Assembly: GCA_035995205.1 (NCBI GenBank)
Contig: DASYKS010000018.1
Location: 1-64,000, forward strand
Length of the DNA stretch: 64,000 nt
Reading direction: 5' to 3'
DNA from: DASYKS01 sp035995205
GTDB taxonomy: Bacteria; Acidobacteriota; Thermoanaerobaculia; Multivoradales; UBA5704
In this document: in pieces, positions 45,467 through 54,054 of the stretch
Numbering within the stretch: position 1 is the first letter of the stretch
Layout of the letters: every line of letters starts with the position of its first letter
Notes under the pieces: model-generated
Told to the model about the DNA's origin: nothing
Database searches by the model: none
The model's input: the letters and a program-made list of their open reading frames with translations, nothing else
Made by a program: the position numbers and the translations under genes

Positions 45467-46405
45467 CTACGGCGGCGGACGCCTTACCGCGCGCGCGTTC
45501 CTCTGCAACCCTTCGAGCTTCGCCCGTTTGAGCGGACTGCCGCGAAAACGGGCGACGTAGCCTTCGCGGTCGAGCCCGAGCAGGCCGGCGAGGTCGAGCT
45601 CGGCGCGCTCCGGCGGTAAGCGGAATTCCGGATGATCGGCGGGGGGCGGCGCCGCGTTCCACGGGCAGGCCTCCTGGCAGGCGTCGCAGCCGAACAGCCA
45701 GCCGTCGAGATCTTCCCCGATCCCCGGCGGAAACTCCCCCCGGTGCTCGATCGTCCAGTAGCTGATGCAGCGGTTCGCGTCTAAACGGTAGGGCTCGACG
45801 AGCGCGCCCGTGGGGCAGGCTTCCAGGCAGCGGGTGCAACTGCCGCAGAGATCCGCGAGCGGCTGGTCGGGATCGAGATCGAGGGTGGTGAAGATCTCGC
45901 CGAGCAGAAACCAGGAGCCCGCCTCCGGATGGAGCAGCAGGGTGTTCTTGCCCACCGCGCCGAGCCCCGCGCGCGCCGCCAGCTCGCGCTCCAGCACCGG
46001 CCCGGTGTCCATGGTGTAGCGCGCCTTGGACCCCGGAAACTCCGCTTCGATCCGGTCGCACAGCGGCTTCATCCAGCGCGCCATCAGGTCGTGGTAGTCG
46101 ACCCCGCGCGCGTAGCGGGCGACCCGCGGCCAGAGGTCTCCGTCAGGATCGTCCTGCCCCTCAAGCGGCCAATAGTGGAGGGCGACGCAGAGCGCGCTTT
46201 TCGCCCCGGAGAAGAACCGCGAGGGATCGAGCCGCGCCTCCAGCCGGTTGCCCATCCAGGCCATCCCCGCCTGGTCCCCCCGTTCGAGCCAGCGGACCAA
46301 CGCGGCGCCATGTTCGAGCGGTTCGAGGCTCGCGACCCCGGCGCGATCGAAACCGGCATCGAGCGCCCAGCCTTTGAGGCGCTCGGCGATTTCGCGTGGC
46401 GTCAT
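45467..46405 (-). CDS. queG: Epoxyqueuosine reductase
   Basis: Cobalamin-dependent enzyme of 312 residues for the last step of queuosine synthesis in tRNA. Catalytic aspartate lies in YTMDTGPVLERELAARAGLGAVGKNTLL. Two 4Fe-4S motifs are seen: CGSCTRCLEACPTGAL and, after GWLFGCDACQEACPWN, the second cluster cysteines. The C-terminal HEAT-like extension of some homologues is absent. The start at 46405 overlaps the upstream AMP-binding-like gene by 4 bp (ATGA). Confidence 0.92.
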   Translation of the reverse strand: MTPREIAERLKGWALDAGFDRAGVASLEPLEHGAALVRWLERGDQAGMAWMGNRLEARLDPSRFFSGAKSALCVALHYWPLEGQDDPDGDLWPRVARYARGVDYHDLMARWMKPLCDRIEAEFPGSKARYTMDTGPVLERELAARAGLGAVGKNTLLLHPEAGSWFLLGEIFTTLDLDPDQPLADLCGSCTRCLEACPTGALVEPYRLDANRCISYWTIEHRGEFPPGIGEDLDGWLFGCDACQEACPWNAAPPPADHPEFRLPPERAELDLAGLLGLDREGYVARFRGSPLKRAKLEGLQRNARAVRRPPP

Positions 46406-47280
46406 CCGATCTCCACCCCGGAGGCCCGCCAGCTTTCGATCGCCGGTCGGTCGAGGCCTTCCGGATCGGTACAGAACACCGTGTGCAGACGGTCGAACGG
46501 CAGGCGCGAACGGGAAAACGGCACCTTTTGCGCGCTCTGCGCTCGACCTTTCAGCTCCGCCAGCTCCGCCGCGCTTCCCGCATAGATCGTCACCCGCCCC
46601 CAGGCGGCGGTCGCCGCGCGGGCGGCGGGGTCGGGCTCGAACAGGCACGCCGCGCCGGAGCGAAACGCCCCATCGGAAAACGCCCGGTCGATCTCGCGCC
46701 GCGAGGGCGGGCCGACCAGGACGATCTCGCGTGCCGGTCGCGCCGATGGCGTCGATTGCCGGGTGCTCCCGGAGAGCGCCCGCTCGAACCGCTCGCCCGC
46801 CGCCGCGATATCGGCGGAGGAAGCGATCCGCGTCCCCGCGCTCTCTTCGGTCAGAACGCCTCCCTCCCCCTCCGGCAGGGCGGCGGAGAGAGTGAAGGGG
46901 TCCGGGATCTCGACCGTCGGAACCGTCTGGCTCGGCGCGAAACCGGGCAGCGAGAGAAAGGCGTCCGCCCCGAGGCGGGCAAGCTCCGGATCGCGCTCGG
47001 CTTCCGCGCCGAGCGGCCCGATCGGCACCGCGACCCGATCGGTGGCCCGGATCGCGAGATCGAGCAGAACCGAGGAGAGGCCCGCGGTGGCGGGAAAGCC
47101 GGTGCGCGCCCCAGCGGGAAGGCGATCGAGACGCACGGCGAGCCCGCCCACCCGCTCGGCCGTCTCCCGGTAGGAGAGCCAGCGCCAATCGAGCCCGCGG
47201 ACGAAGAAGAGGAAGGGCCGCTCCGGCGTTTCGGCCGCGCACTGCGCGAGAGCGCGGAGCGGTCCGGGCGTCGAGAGCAT
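46402..47280 (-). CDS. AMP-binding-like N-terminal domain protein
   Basis: Protein of 292 residues. The start LRALAQCAAETPERPFLFFVRGLDWRWLSYRETAERVGGLAVRL looks like the N-terminus of an acyl-CoA synthetase or adenylation domain. The usual P-loop (SGTTGxPKG) and the adenylate motifs are not present; TEESAGTRIASSADIAAAGERFERAL stands roughly where they should be. It may be a diverged or inactive relative. The 4-bp overlap with queG suggests shared expression rather than shared function. Confidence 0.6.
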   Translation of the reverse strand: MLSTPGPLRALAQCAAETPERPFLFFVRGLDWRWLSYRETAERVGGLAVRLDRLPAGARTGFPATAGLSSVLLDLAIRATDRVAVPIGPLGAEAERDPELARLGADAFLSLPGFAPSQTVPTVEIPDPFTLSAALPEGEGGVLTEESAGTRIASSADIAAAGERFERALSGSTRQSTPSARPAREIVLVGPPSRREIDRAFSDGAFRSGAACLFEPDPAARAATAAWGRVTIYAGSAAELAELKGRAQSAQKVPFSRSRLPFDRLHTVFCTDPEGLDRPAIESWRASGVEIG

Positions 47281-47316
47281 CGTCAGGGTTCCGGTAGATG
47301 GAGTCCGGAGCCCCTG

Positions 47317-47595
47317 CTACCCGCCGGCCTTCTTCATCGCGGCCGTGATCTTCTGTTCGATCACGCCGCGCATCATGCTCGCGGGAGGCCCGAGGTGGGC
47401 GCGGCCGACCAGCTTGCCGTCTTCCAGCACGATCGTCCCCTTCGCTCCGGGGCCGGTGAGGTGGCAGACGTCCCCCTCCCAGCTCCACTTGAGCATTCCG
47501 CCCGGGAACTGGGCTTTCAGCGCCGCGTCGAGGGAGGGGCGCACCTCCGAGATCGACGCCTTCGTGGTCGGCGTCTCCAGGGTCAAATCGCTCAT
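47317..47595 (-). CDS. Polyhydroxyalkanoic acid system (PHA_gran_rgn) family protein
   Basis: Protein of 92 residues: ISEVRPSLDAALKAQFPGGMLKWSWEGDVCHLTGPGAKGTIVLEDGKLVGRAHLGPPASMMRGVIEQKITAAMKKAGG. This is the small alpha/beta domain related to PHA granule-associated regulators and to hydrophobic-ligand-binding proteins. Whether this organism stores PHA cannot be judged here. The ATG at 47595 is chosen because the frame upstream is in the hairpin repeat. Confidence 0.75.
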   Translation of the reverse strand: MSDLTLETPTTKASISEVRPSLDAALKAQFPGGMLKWSWEGDVCHLTGPGAKGTIVLEDGKLVGRAHLGPPASMMRGVIEQKITAAMKKAGG

Positions 47596-47640
47596 GGCGG
47601 CGAAAGTTACCACAGCGGTCGGAGAGGGCCGATCCAGCGG

Positions 47641-47722
47641 CGTAGTGGCACAGTTTGCCCCGCAGCGACTGGCTGCTGCCGAAGGCGCCCGAAGGAGCGA
47701 GGAGGCAAACTGTGCCACTACG
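47641..47722. repeat. Large hairpin repeat, copy 2 (same 44-nt core)
   Basis: Arms of 19 nt (47641-47659 and 47704-47722) pair perfectly around a 44-nt interior (47660-47703) that is identical to that at 9094-9137. The arms begin GTAGTGGC in both copies and then diverge (ACAGTTTGCC here, TCAGGCAAGCC in copy 1), each with a matching partner arm. Confidence 0.88.
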
Positions 47723-47775
47723 CTGGGGCCAACCGCGTTGACGGGAAGCCGAGCCGCCCCATAGGATCAAGCTTC

Positions 47776-48831
47776 ATGCTCACCTCCAAGACGCTCCGGG
47801 TCTTCTGGATATTGGCGACCGTCGCCGGGACCGCGTTCGATCGAACCGCGCTCGCCGCGCCGACGCTCTTTCCCGGCCGCGACGGCGTGCGGCTGGAGCT
47901 GGATTCCGGCGCTGCCGTGGACCTCGGTCTGCCTGCGGATCTGGCGCTCGAAACCGTCGCGGGAACCGACGCCTCCTGGATCGCTCTCGGCACCCGTTCG
48001 CGCGGCGACCGGCGCGAGCTGTTCGTCCTGCTCGGCCAGGGCGCTTCCGGCCCGCGGCGCTTCCTGCCTTCTCTTCCCTCTTCGTCGCCGGTGCAGGCGC
48101 ACGCCGTGGCCTTGACCGCCGGCGCGCGGCTCGCGGGGCTGGTCTGGCTCGAAGGGACGGACTCCCGCTCGCTCGCGGTGAAGGCCGCGCGCTTCAAGAA
48201 CGGTCGCTGGTCGGCGCCGCAAACGATCTCTCCCCCCGGTCCCGGCAGCCAGCTCGCCCTGGCCGCGGCGCTCCTCGCGGACGGCTCGTACGTTCTCGCC
48301 TGGAGCGCGTTCGACGGCGAGGACGACGAGATCCTCTGGAGCCACGGCCGGCCCGGCTTCGCCTGGACGGCTCCTCGCCCGGTGGCCTCCGGCAACCGGG
48401 TGCCCGACATCACGCCCGCCCTGGTCTCGACCGCCGGCGGGGCTCTGCTCTCCTGGGCACGCTTCGACGGCAACGACTACCGGGTGATGACCTCGGCGTT
48501 CGCCGCGGATCGCGACGCATCGGCAAACCCCTGGTCCGCGCCGCGCACGGTGGGGCCGAAGGGCTCCGTCTTTCCGACGCTGGAACGGACGGCCGACGGT
48601 ATTCGCCTGCTCGCCCGGACCGCCGCGCCGCGCGGCTGGGAAGCGGTCGAAACGGACGCCCTCGGCAAGCCGCTCCGGCGAGCCGCGATCTCGACCGCCG
48701 GCTCCCCCGCCGACGACCGGGCCGATCGGCCGCGCCTTCTGCCCACCGCCGCCGCCGTCACGTTCCGCTGGCCGGGCGGTGCGAAAGACGCGATAGCGGA
48801 CCTTTCCGCGCGCTGGAGCGAAGAGCCGTGA
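47776..48831 (+). CDS. Secreted beta-propeller-like protein of unknown function
   Basis: Protein of 351 residues with a signal-like N-terminus (LRVFWILATVAGTAFDRTALAA). The body has repeated beta-strand units with tryptophans: LAGLVWLEGTDSRSLAVKAARFKNGRWSAPQTI, YVLAWSAFDGEDDEILWSHGRPGFAWTAPRPVAS, ALLSWARFDGNDYRVMTSAFAADRD. The spacing of WSAPQ, WTAPR and WSAPR suggests about five propeller blades, like sialidase-type BNR units without the Asp box. Its stop overlaps the GDSL gene start by 4 bp (GTGA), so the two secreted proteins are made together. Confidence 0.7.
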   Translation: MLTSKTLRVFWILATVAGTAFDRTALAAPTLFPGRDGVRLELDSGAAVDLGLPADLALETVAGTDASWIALGTRSRGDRRELFVLLGQGASGPRRFLPSLPSSSPVQAHAVALTAGARLAGLVWLEGTDSRSLAVKAARFKNGRWSAPQTISPPGPGSQLALAAALLADGSYVLAWSAFDGEDDEILWSHGRPGFAWTAPRPVASGNRVPDITPALVSTAGGALLSWARFDGNDYRVMTSAFAADRDASANPWSAPRTVGPKGSVFPTLERTADGIRLLARTAAPRGWEAVETDALGKPLRRAAISTAGSPADDRADRPRLLPTAAAVTFRWPGGAKDAIADLSARWSEEP

Positions 48832-49991
48832 TCCGCGCTCGCACGTTCGGCCTGATCGCCGCCGTCTCGCTCCTGGCCTTGCTTCCGGCTGCCGCCAGAG
48901 CGCAGAACCGCTACCTCGCGTTCGGCGACAGCATCACGTTCGGTTTCGGCGACGACTCGACCCGGCCGCGTTCCGAGCAGGGCTATCCCGGCCGGCTGGA
49001 CAACCTGCTGATCGCGCGCGGGATTGCCGGCGCCACGGTGATCAACGCCGGATTGGGCAACGAGGCGACCACCGAGGCCGTGACCCGGATCGACCAGGTG
49101 CTGCGCACCAACCCGGCCGACGTTTTGCTCTTGATGGAAGGAACGAACGACATCAATGCGCAGGTGTCGGTCGAGACCATCACGTTCAACCTGCAGCGCA
49201 TCGCGAACAAGGCCGAGACTCGGGGACTCAGGGTGGTTCATGCCCCGATCCTCCCGCGCCTGCCGGGCGCCGGCCGGGATAGCGACAACCAGATCGCCGC
49301 CCAGCTCGCCGGCTCGTTGCGCAACCTCGCCTGGGACGAGCAGCGGGATCTTGCCGATCCGTTCGAGGTCTTCTTCTGGTTGACGCCGAACTTCACCTCG
49401 CTCTACGTCGGCGGCGACGACAAGCTTCATCCGAACGCCGCGGGCTACGACAAGCTGGCGGAGGTCTGGGCCGACCAACTGACCGCCACGGACAAGGTGC
49501 CCCCCGTGATCGGTTCGATCTCCCCCGCCGACGGCTCGAAAGAGGTCGCGGCGGATGTGACCATCCGTTTGGCCTTGCTCGATTTCGGCAAGGGGATCGA
49601 TCTCGCCTCGACCCGGCTGGTGATCAACGGCCAAGAGGTGGGCGCGCTCGTCTCCGGCGACTCGCAGCGGGCGGAGATCAGCTTCCGCCCCACGGCGCCG
49701 CTGGTCGGCGTGGTCACGGTCGGCATCCGCTCCCGCGATCTCGCGAGCCCGGCCAACACGGTCGATCGCCAGGTCTCCCGCTTCATCATCAAGGGGACTA
49801 AGTTCTTCACCGGCGATCTCGACGAGGACGGCCGGGTCGACGGCGAGGATCTGATCGCCTTCGCCATCACCTTCGGCTCCCACGTGGGCGAGCCGCGCTT
49901 CCGCCGCGCCGCCGATTTCGACGGCAACGACGTCGTGGACGGCCTCGACCTCGCCGTGCTCGCTATGGACTTCGGGAAGACGTCGTTCTAG
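48828..49991 (+). CDS. Secreted SGNH/GDSL hydrolase with dockerin repeats
   Basis: Protein of 387 residues: signal peptide (ending AAARAQ), SGNH esterase domain with nucleophile S35 in YLAFGDSITFGFGD, oxyanion GTND in LLMEGTNDIN, and Asp-His in DDKLHPNAAGYDK. An Ig-like domain (about 225-325, PPVIGSISPADGSKEVAADVTIRLAL) follows, then two dockerin type I calcium repeats (GDLDEDGRVDGEDLIAFAI and ADFDGNDVVDGLDLAVLAM). Dockerins bind cohesins; in non-cellulosomal bacteria they may anchor enzymes to surface proteins. No cohesin is recognised in the window. GTG start in a 4-bp overlap. Confidence 0.9.
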   Translation: MIRARTFGLIAAVSLLALLPAAARAQNRYLAFGDSITFGFGDDSTRPRSEQGYPGRLDNLLIARGIAGATVINAGLGNEATTEAVTRIDQVLRTNPADVLLLMEGTNDINAQVSVETITFNLQRIANKAETRGLRVVHAPILPRLPGAGRDSDNQIAAQLAGSLRNLAWDEQRDLADPFEVFFWLTPNFTSLYVGGDDKLHPNAAGYDKLAEVWADQLTATDKVPPVIGSISPADGSKEVAADVTIRLALLDFGKGIDLASTRLVINGQEVGALVSGDSQRAEISFRPTAPLVGVVTVGIRSRDLASPANTVDRQVSRFIIKGTKFFTGDLDEDGRVDGEDLIAFAITFGSHVGEPRFRRAADFDGNDVVDGLDLAVLAMDFGKTSF

Positions 49992-50102
49992 GCCGGGTGC
50001 GGGCCCCCGTTCAGACTTCTCGTACTTCAAGCAGCCAGCACGAGAAGCGGCGAGCACCGACCTGGAACGATCTTCGAACTTCGCTAACGCGGGTAACTCG
50101 CT

Positions 50103-50627
50103 ATGCCGGAAATCCTGAAAACAGCTCTCCCTGCATCAATCGCCTTAATTGGTACCTTGCTTGTCGTTGTCATGGGTTACCGTCAGTGGAAAAAGCAACA
50201 GGAGGTGGTTCGCTATGGCAGCTTTCTCTCCGACCGACAATCAGCCTACAGGCAGTTATGGGAGAAATTGGAAGCCGTTCACCTGTACGTTCGAAGCGAA
50301 TCTTTTGAGAAGCAAGCTTTTCATGAGCTGGTACGCCCGACAAACAGCCATATGATCTCCGCCGGATTGCATTTAAAGGATGGCGAGAAGGAGCGGGTCA
50401 ACCGTTACCTTATGGCCTTGGAATCGCTCGGTCAATGCATGGCCGATGACCGCGCATCGTCGACGCGCGAAGAGGCGCGAGAAACTCTGCGTGCAACAAG
50501 AGAACTTCCTAACGAGGTTCTCGGGGCCGTCCAGGGATTGCAGCGAGCCTATTCCCGAGTAGAAGTAGAGCGCACCGAGGTGATATCTCACTTTCGCGAG
50601 ATCCTAGGCGCAAGATACTTCGACTGA
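50103..50627 (+). CDS. Membrane-anchored hypothetical protein, low GC
   Basis: Protein of 174 residues with one N-terminal transmembrane helix (LPASIALIGTLLVVVMGYRQW), then a basic KKQQE and a cytosolic, mainly helical domain of about 140 residues (SFLSDRQSAYRQLWEKLEAVHLYV). No family recognised. The gene and its surroundings are clearly less GC-rich than the flanking genes, which suggests recent acquisition. No partner gene is evident. Confidence 0.65.
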   Translation: MPEILKTALPASIALIGTLLVVVMGYRQWKKQQEVVRYGSFLSDRQSAYRQLWEKLEAVHLYVRSESFEKQAFHELVRPTNSHMISAGLHLKDGEKERVNRYLMALESLGQCMADDRASSTREEARETLRATRELPNEVLGAVQGLQRAYSRVEVERTEVISHFREILGARYFD

Positions 50628-50779
50628 GCTCGCAGTGGTTTGGCTTCGATGGGCATCACGAACCGGCCAGCAGTAGATCCCAAACAGGCCAGGCCTTTTT
50701 CTCAAAGCTGATGGCTCAGGAGGGTTCCCGGGCTCTCGACGGCTCTTTGCAACCAACTGCTGAGCTGCCTCCTCCTACA

Positions 50780-51295
50780 ATGAAACGTCACCTTCTCCTC
50801 TTATGGCTGGTCGCTGTTGCCGCAACCGCAGCCTGGGCGAACTGGCCCCAAGCCCCGTTGCCCGAGAATACTCGCGCCGATCGCGTCGTCGTGCGAAAGA
50901 CGGCTCGAATGTTGGACCTCTATCGGGGCGCGAATCTTCTGCGCTCCTATTCCGTATCGCTAGGCCACACGCCGCAAGGCGCCAAGAGACAGGCAGGCGA
51001 TGGAAAGACGCCGGAAGGCGATTACCGACTCGACTACCGAAAGCTCGACAGCGCCTTTCACAGGGCGCTTCACATCTCCTACCCCGCCCCGAGAGATGCG
51101 GCTGCGGCGAAGGCTCGGGGTGTTGATCCTGGCGGCCAGGTGATGATCCACGGTATGAAGAACGGTCTCGGCTGGCTCGGCCGGGCGCACCTTGCGGTCG
51201 ATTGGACGAATGGATGCGTGGCGGTCACCGATCGCGAAATCGAGGAGATCCTGCGCGTCGTGCCGGATGGGACGGCCATCCGGATCGAGCCGTAG
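50780..51295 (+). CDS. L,D-transpeptidase (YkuD) family protein
   Basis: Secreted protein of 171 residues with a signal peptide ending ATAAWA. The catalytic domain begins DRVVVRKTARMLDLYRG and has the YkuD motif with H124 in MIHGMKN and nucleophile C146 in WTNGCVAV; the motif serine is replaced by threonine-asparagine (TNGC), a common variant. It would cross-link peptidoglycan or attach proteins to it. The ATG at 50780 gives the correct signal peptide; the in-frame ATG at 50711 does not. Confidence 0.88.
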   Translation: MKRHLLLLWLVAVAATAAWANWPQAPLPENTRADRVVVRKTARMLDLYRGANLLRSYSVSLGHTPQGAKRQAGDGKTPEGDYRLDYRKLDSAFHRALHISYPAPRDAAAAKARGVDPGGQVMIHGMKNGLGWLGRAHLAVDWTNGCVAVTDREIEEILRVVPDGTAIRIEP

Positions 51296-51316
51296 GCGCC
51301 AGTCGGTGAGGTTCCT

Positions 51317-51820
51317 GTGACCCCTCGCGTCGTCCTGCGCCATCCCGCTCTCGAAGATGAGCGCGAATTCATCGCGTTGGCGAATGCCAGTGTCGAGCTG
51401 CACCGACCGTGGATCACCGCACCGTCCACGCCCGAATCGTTCCGGCGTTACCTCGAAACGATGGCGCGTCCCGAGAATTGCGGTTTTCTGGTGTGCGCGA
51501 AGGGGTCCGGTCAGATCGCAGGCGTGATCAACCTCACCAACATCGTCCTCGGACTCTTTCGCAGCAGCTATCTCGGGTATTACGCGTTCGCCGGATTCGA
51601 GCGCCAGGGCCTAATGCGCGAAGGGCTGCGGGCCGTCGTGCGCTACGCCTTTCGCGATCTCGGACTCCATCGGCTGGAAGCCAATGTTCAACCAGGCAAT
51701 GGGGCGTCGATCGCATTGGTGAAATCGCTCGGCTTCGTCAAGGAAGGGTACTCACCCCGCTATCTGAAGATCGGAGGTCGTTGGCGCGATCATGAGCGCT
51801 GGGCGATGCTTGCATCGTAG
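51317..51820 (+). CDS. GNAT acetyltransferase (RimJ/RimL-like)
   Basis: Protein of 167 residues with RHPALEDEREFIALANAS, the beta-4 region YLGYYAFAGFERQGLMREGLRAVVRYAF with the acetyl-CoA loop (RQGLMREG), and the C-terminal RLEANVQPGNGASIALVKSLGFVKEGYSPRYLKIGGRWRDHERWAM typical of the family. It probably acetylates the N-terminus of a ribosomal or other protein. GTG start. Confidence 0.9.
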   Translation: MTPRVVLRHPALEDEREFIALANASVELHRPWITAPSTPESFRRYLETMARPENCGFLVCAKGSGQIAGVINLTNIVLGLFRSSYLGYYAFAGFERQGLMREGLRAVVRYAFRDLGLHRLEANVQPGNGASIALVKSLGFVKEGYSPRYLKIGGRWRDHERWAMLAS

Positions 51821-51865
51821 ACTTCGATCAGGCGGAGTCCCGACTGGCCCGCCGGAAAGCCACTG

Positions 51866-52627
51866 ATGCCCGAGCAACCGCCGATCCTCTTCATCCATGG
51901 AGCCTTCAGCCGGGGCAGTCATTGCGACGCCTGGGCGCGCTACTTCTCGGCCGCCGGATTCGAGTGCCATGCGCCTTCGCTGCCGGGCCACGAACCGCCG
52001 GACCTGGCGGCGCTGGCCCGCCTCGGCATGGACGAGTTCCTCGCTGCCCTCCAGGTCGTCCGGTCCGCATTGCCCGGTCCGCCGATCGTGATCGGTCACA
52101 GCATGGGCGGGCTGCTGGGCCAACAGCTCGCGGCGACCGGACCGTGCGCCGCGCTCGTCTGCCTGGCCGCCGCGCCTCCGTGGATGCTCCGGCCGCAGCC
52201 TCGGTCCTTGCCCTACTTCCTGCCGCTCGCGCGCCGCATCCTCTCGGGTCAGCCGCTCATTCCGTCCGAAAGGACTCTCCGTTACCTTGCGCTCCATGAC
52301 CTTCTCGAAACCGAGCAGACCGAGCTGCTCAAGACGGTGGTCCCCGAATCCGGACGTGCCTATCGCTCGATGGTTCTCGGCACGGCGCGCGTGAAGGTTT
52401 CGAAAGTGCGCTGCCCCGTGCTTTGCCTCGGCGGCGATCAGGACCGAATCGTCGCCTGCAAGATTTCCCGGAAGCTTGCAACCCTCTATAAAGGCGACCA
52501 TCTCGTGTTGGAAGGTCGAGGACACTGGTTGCTATCCCGGACGGGGCACGAAAAGGCGGCGGGCGTCGTGTTGCAGTGGTTGGAACGGCGGCTCCAACGG
52601 ATGCCGGGAGCCGAGTCCAGAACGTAG
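51866..52627 (+). CDS. Alpha/beta hydrolase
   Basis: Protein of 253 residues. The oxyanion region PPILFIHGAF, nucleophile elbow GHSMGG, acid in CLGGDQDRIV and the histidine in GRGHWLL form a complete catalytic set. Substrate cannot be told. Its last 142 bp overlap the end of the convergent methyltransferase-like gene; the histidine lies within this overlap, so this gene is the one constrained there. Confidence 0.88.
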   Translation: MPEQPPILFIHGAFSRGSHCDAWARYFSAAGFECHAPSLPGHEPPDLAALARLGMDEFLAALQVVRSALPGPPIVIGHSMGGLLGQQLAATGPCAALVCLAAAPPWMLRPQPRSLPYFLPLARRILSGQPLIPSERTLRYLALHDLLETEQTELLKTVVPESGRAYRSMVLGTARVKVSKVRCPVLCLGGDQDRIVACKISRKLATLYKGDHLVLEGRGHWLLSRTGHEKAAGVVLQWLERRLQRMPGAESRT

Positions 52628-53559
52628 TTGAGCTGTATCACCTCACCGCCGCGAGCCGGCGAGAGGGGCCAGAGAATTTCCGGCATCGTGAGCCCGGACT
52701 CATAGTCGCCCAACCGCATTGGCCCGAACACGTCGATGCGCGTGACCAACGCGACCCAGCGTTCGAGGTCGGGCGTCCCTTGAGGGAGGGTCACGAAGAC
52801 CGATTCCGACCTTCCGTCCGTGTCGAGCGAGGGGTAATCACCCTTCGCCGTCACCTCGAACAGCCGGATCAGACGGTCGTGCTGTTTCGGCGGCGCAGCG
52901 CCGCTCCATCGCGCCTTTTCTTCACGGGCGTCGATCAGCGCAAGGTCTACGGTGACCCGCTCCGGCACCAGGATGCCTCTCGGCGCGAGCTGACGCCGCA
53001 GGTTTCGCACAATGCCGACGAAGGGCTCGGCGCTCAGAGCGCGCTGCATCGTCTCGGTCACCACGACGTGAATGGAAGTCGGATGGTCGTAGCCGGTGGC
53101 ATCGCAACAGATCACCTGGGGGATCCTCTCCCCGAGACCGAGCCGCGCGATCAGACCTTCGACGATTTCCGTGGAGCGCCGATTGATATCCAGAAATGTG
53201 AAGCGAACATCGCGCAGCGCACGGGCAGTCATCAGAGGTAGGACGAGAGGAGCGAAAGGCCCGGTGCCGGCGTAGACCACTTCGAGCACGCCGACTGGAA
53301 ATCGCCTTCTTGCCTCGTCCAGCGCGAGAGACAGACCGCGGATGAAGGCCACGGTGCGATTCGTATCGAGAATGCACTGTGCTGCCAGGTCCGGAGCGAG
53401 AGCGAGGCCGGTCGGCAAGCAAAGGGTATCGCCCGTCGTCGCTTCCAAATCGGCCGCGGCAATGAACCCATGGAACAGCTCGGCGCAGGTCCGGCGCAGC
53501 TCCTCGGACGAGGTCACCCCTTCGAGGATACGCTCCGCCAACTCTCGTATCCCTTTCAC
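52486..53559 (-). CDS. SAM-dependent methyltransferase-like protein
   Basis: Protein of about 357 residues. VLEVVYAGTGPFAPLVLP is the SAM-binding glycine loop, FTFLDINRRSTEIVEGLIARLGL carries the acidic residue for the ribose, and VVVTETMQRALSAEPFVGIVRNLRRQL with RGILVPERVTVDLALID resembles the post-loop region of arginine-methyltransferase-like proteins. GTG at 53559 has GAGG 5 nt upstream and is preferred to 53580. The last 47 or so residues (SRRSNHCNTTPAAF, CPRPSNTRW) run antisense to the hydrolase gene and look like readthrough. Confidence 0.72.
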   Translation of the reverse strand: MKGIRELAERILEGVTSSEELRRTCAELFHGFIAAADLEATTGDTLCLPTGLALAPDLAAQCILDTNRTVAFIRGLSLALDEARRRFPVGVLEVVYAGTGPFAPLVLPLMTARALRDVRFTFLDINRRSTEIVEGLIARLGLGERIPQVICCDATGYDHPTSIHVVVTETMQRALSAEPFVGIVRNLRRQLAPRGILVPERVTVDLALIDAREEKARWSGAAPPKQHDRLIRLFEVTAKGDYPSLDTDGRSESVFVTLPQGTPDLERWVALVTRIDVFGPMRLGDYESGLTMPEILWPLSPARGGEVIQLNYVLDSAPGIRWSRRSNHCNTTPAAFSCPVRDSNQCPRPSNTRWSPL

Positions 53560-53619
53560 GCGTGCCTCGCAGGGTAACACGGTGCCGCGAAGTGGTGCGC
53601 CGTGCTAGCCTGATTCCTC

Positions 53620-54024
53620 ATGCCCGGTTATTCAGGCACGCCGCTCGTCGCGAAGCTCGGGATCAAAGAGGGCGCCGAGATCTACCTCGCGGGCGCTCCC
53701 GAGAATTACCTGGACCTGGTGGCACCGCTGCCCGAGGGGGTAAAGATCGCGAAACGCCCTTCGCCGAGCACCGGCTTCGTCCACCACTTCACAACCCAAG
53801 CCGCGGAGCTGGGCAAGGCGCTAGCCGCCTATCGCAATAAGCTCGGGCCGGAGGCGATCGTCTGGATCTCCTGGCCCAAGAAATCGGCGAAGGTGCCGAC
53901 CGACGTCACCGAAGACACAATCCGCGAGCTCGCGCTGCCGCTCGGCTGGGTGGACGTGAAGGTGTGCGCCGTCACCGAGGTCTGGTCGGGGCTCAAACTG
54001 GTGGTGCGGAAGGAGCTGCGTTGA
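53620..54024 (+). CDS. DUF3052-family protein
   Basis: Protein of 134 residues: GYSGTPLVAKLGIKEGAEIYLAGAPENY, LGKALAAYRNKLGPEAIVWISWPKKSAKVPTDVTEDTIRELALPLGWVDVKVCAVTEVWSGLKLVVRKE. This is the usual DUF3052 sequence. Function unknown; it is a widespread single-domain protein in soil bacteria. Confidence 0.85.
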   Translation: MPGYSGTPLVAKLGIKEGAEIYLAGAPENYLDLVAPLPEGVKIAKRPSPSTGFVHHFTTQAAELGKALAAYRNKLGPEAIVWISWPKKSAKVPTDVTEDTIRELALPLGWVDVKVCAVTEVWSGLKLVVRKELR

Positions 54025-54054
54025 GCCCCTCCGCCTCCGGCCGCAAGTCTCGCC

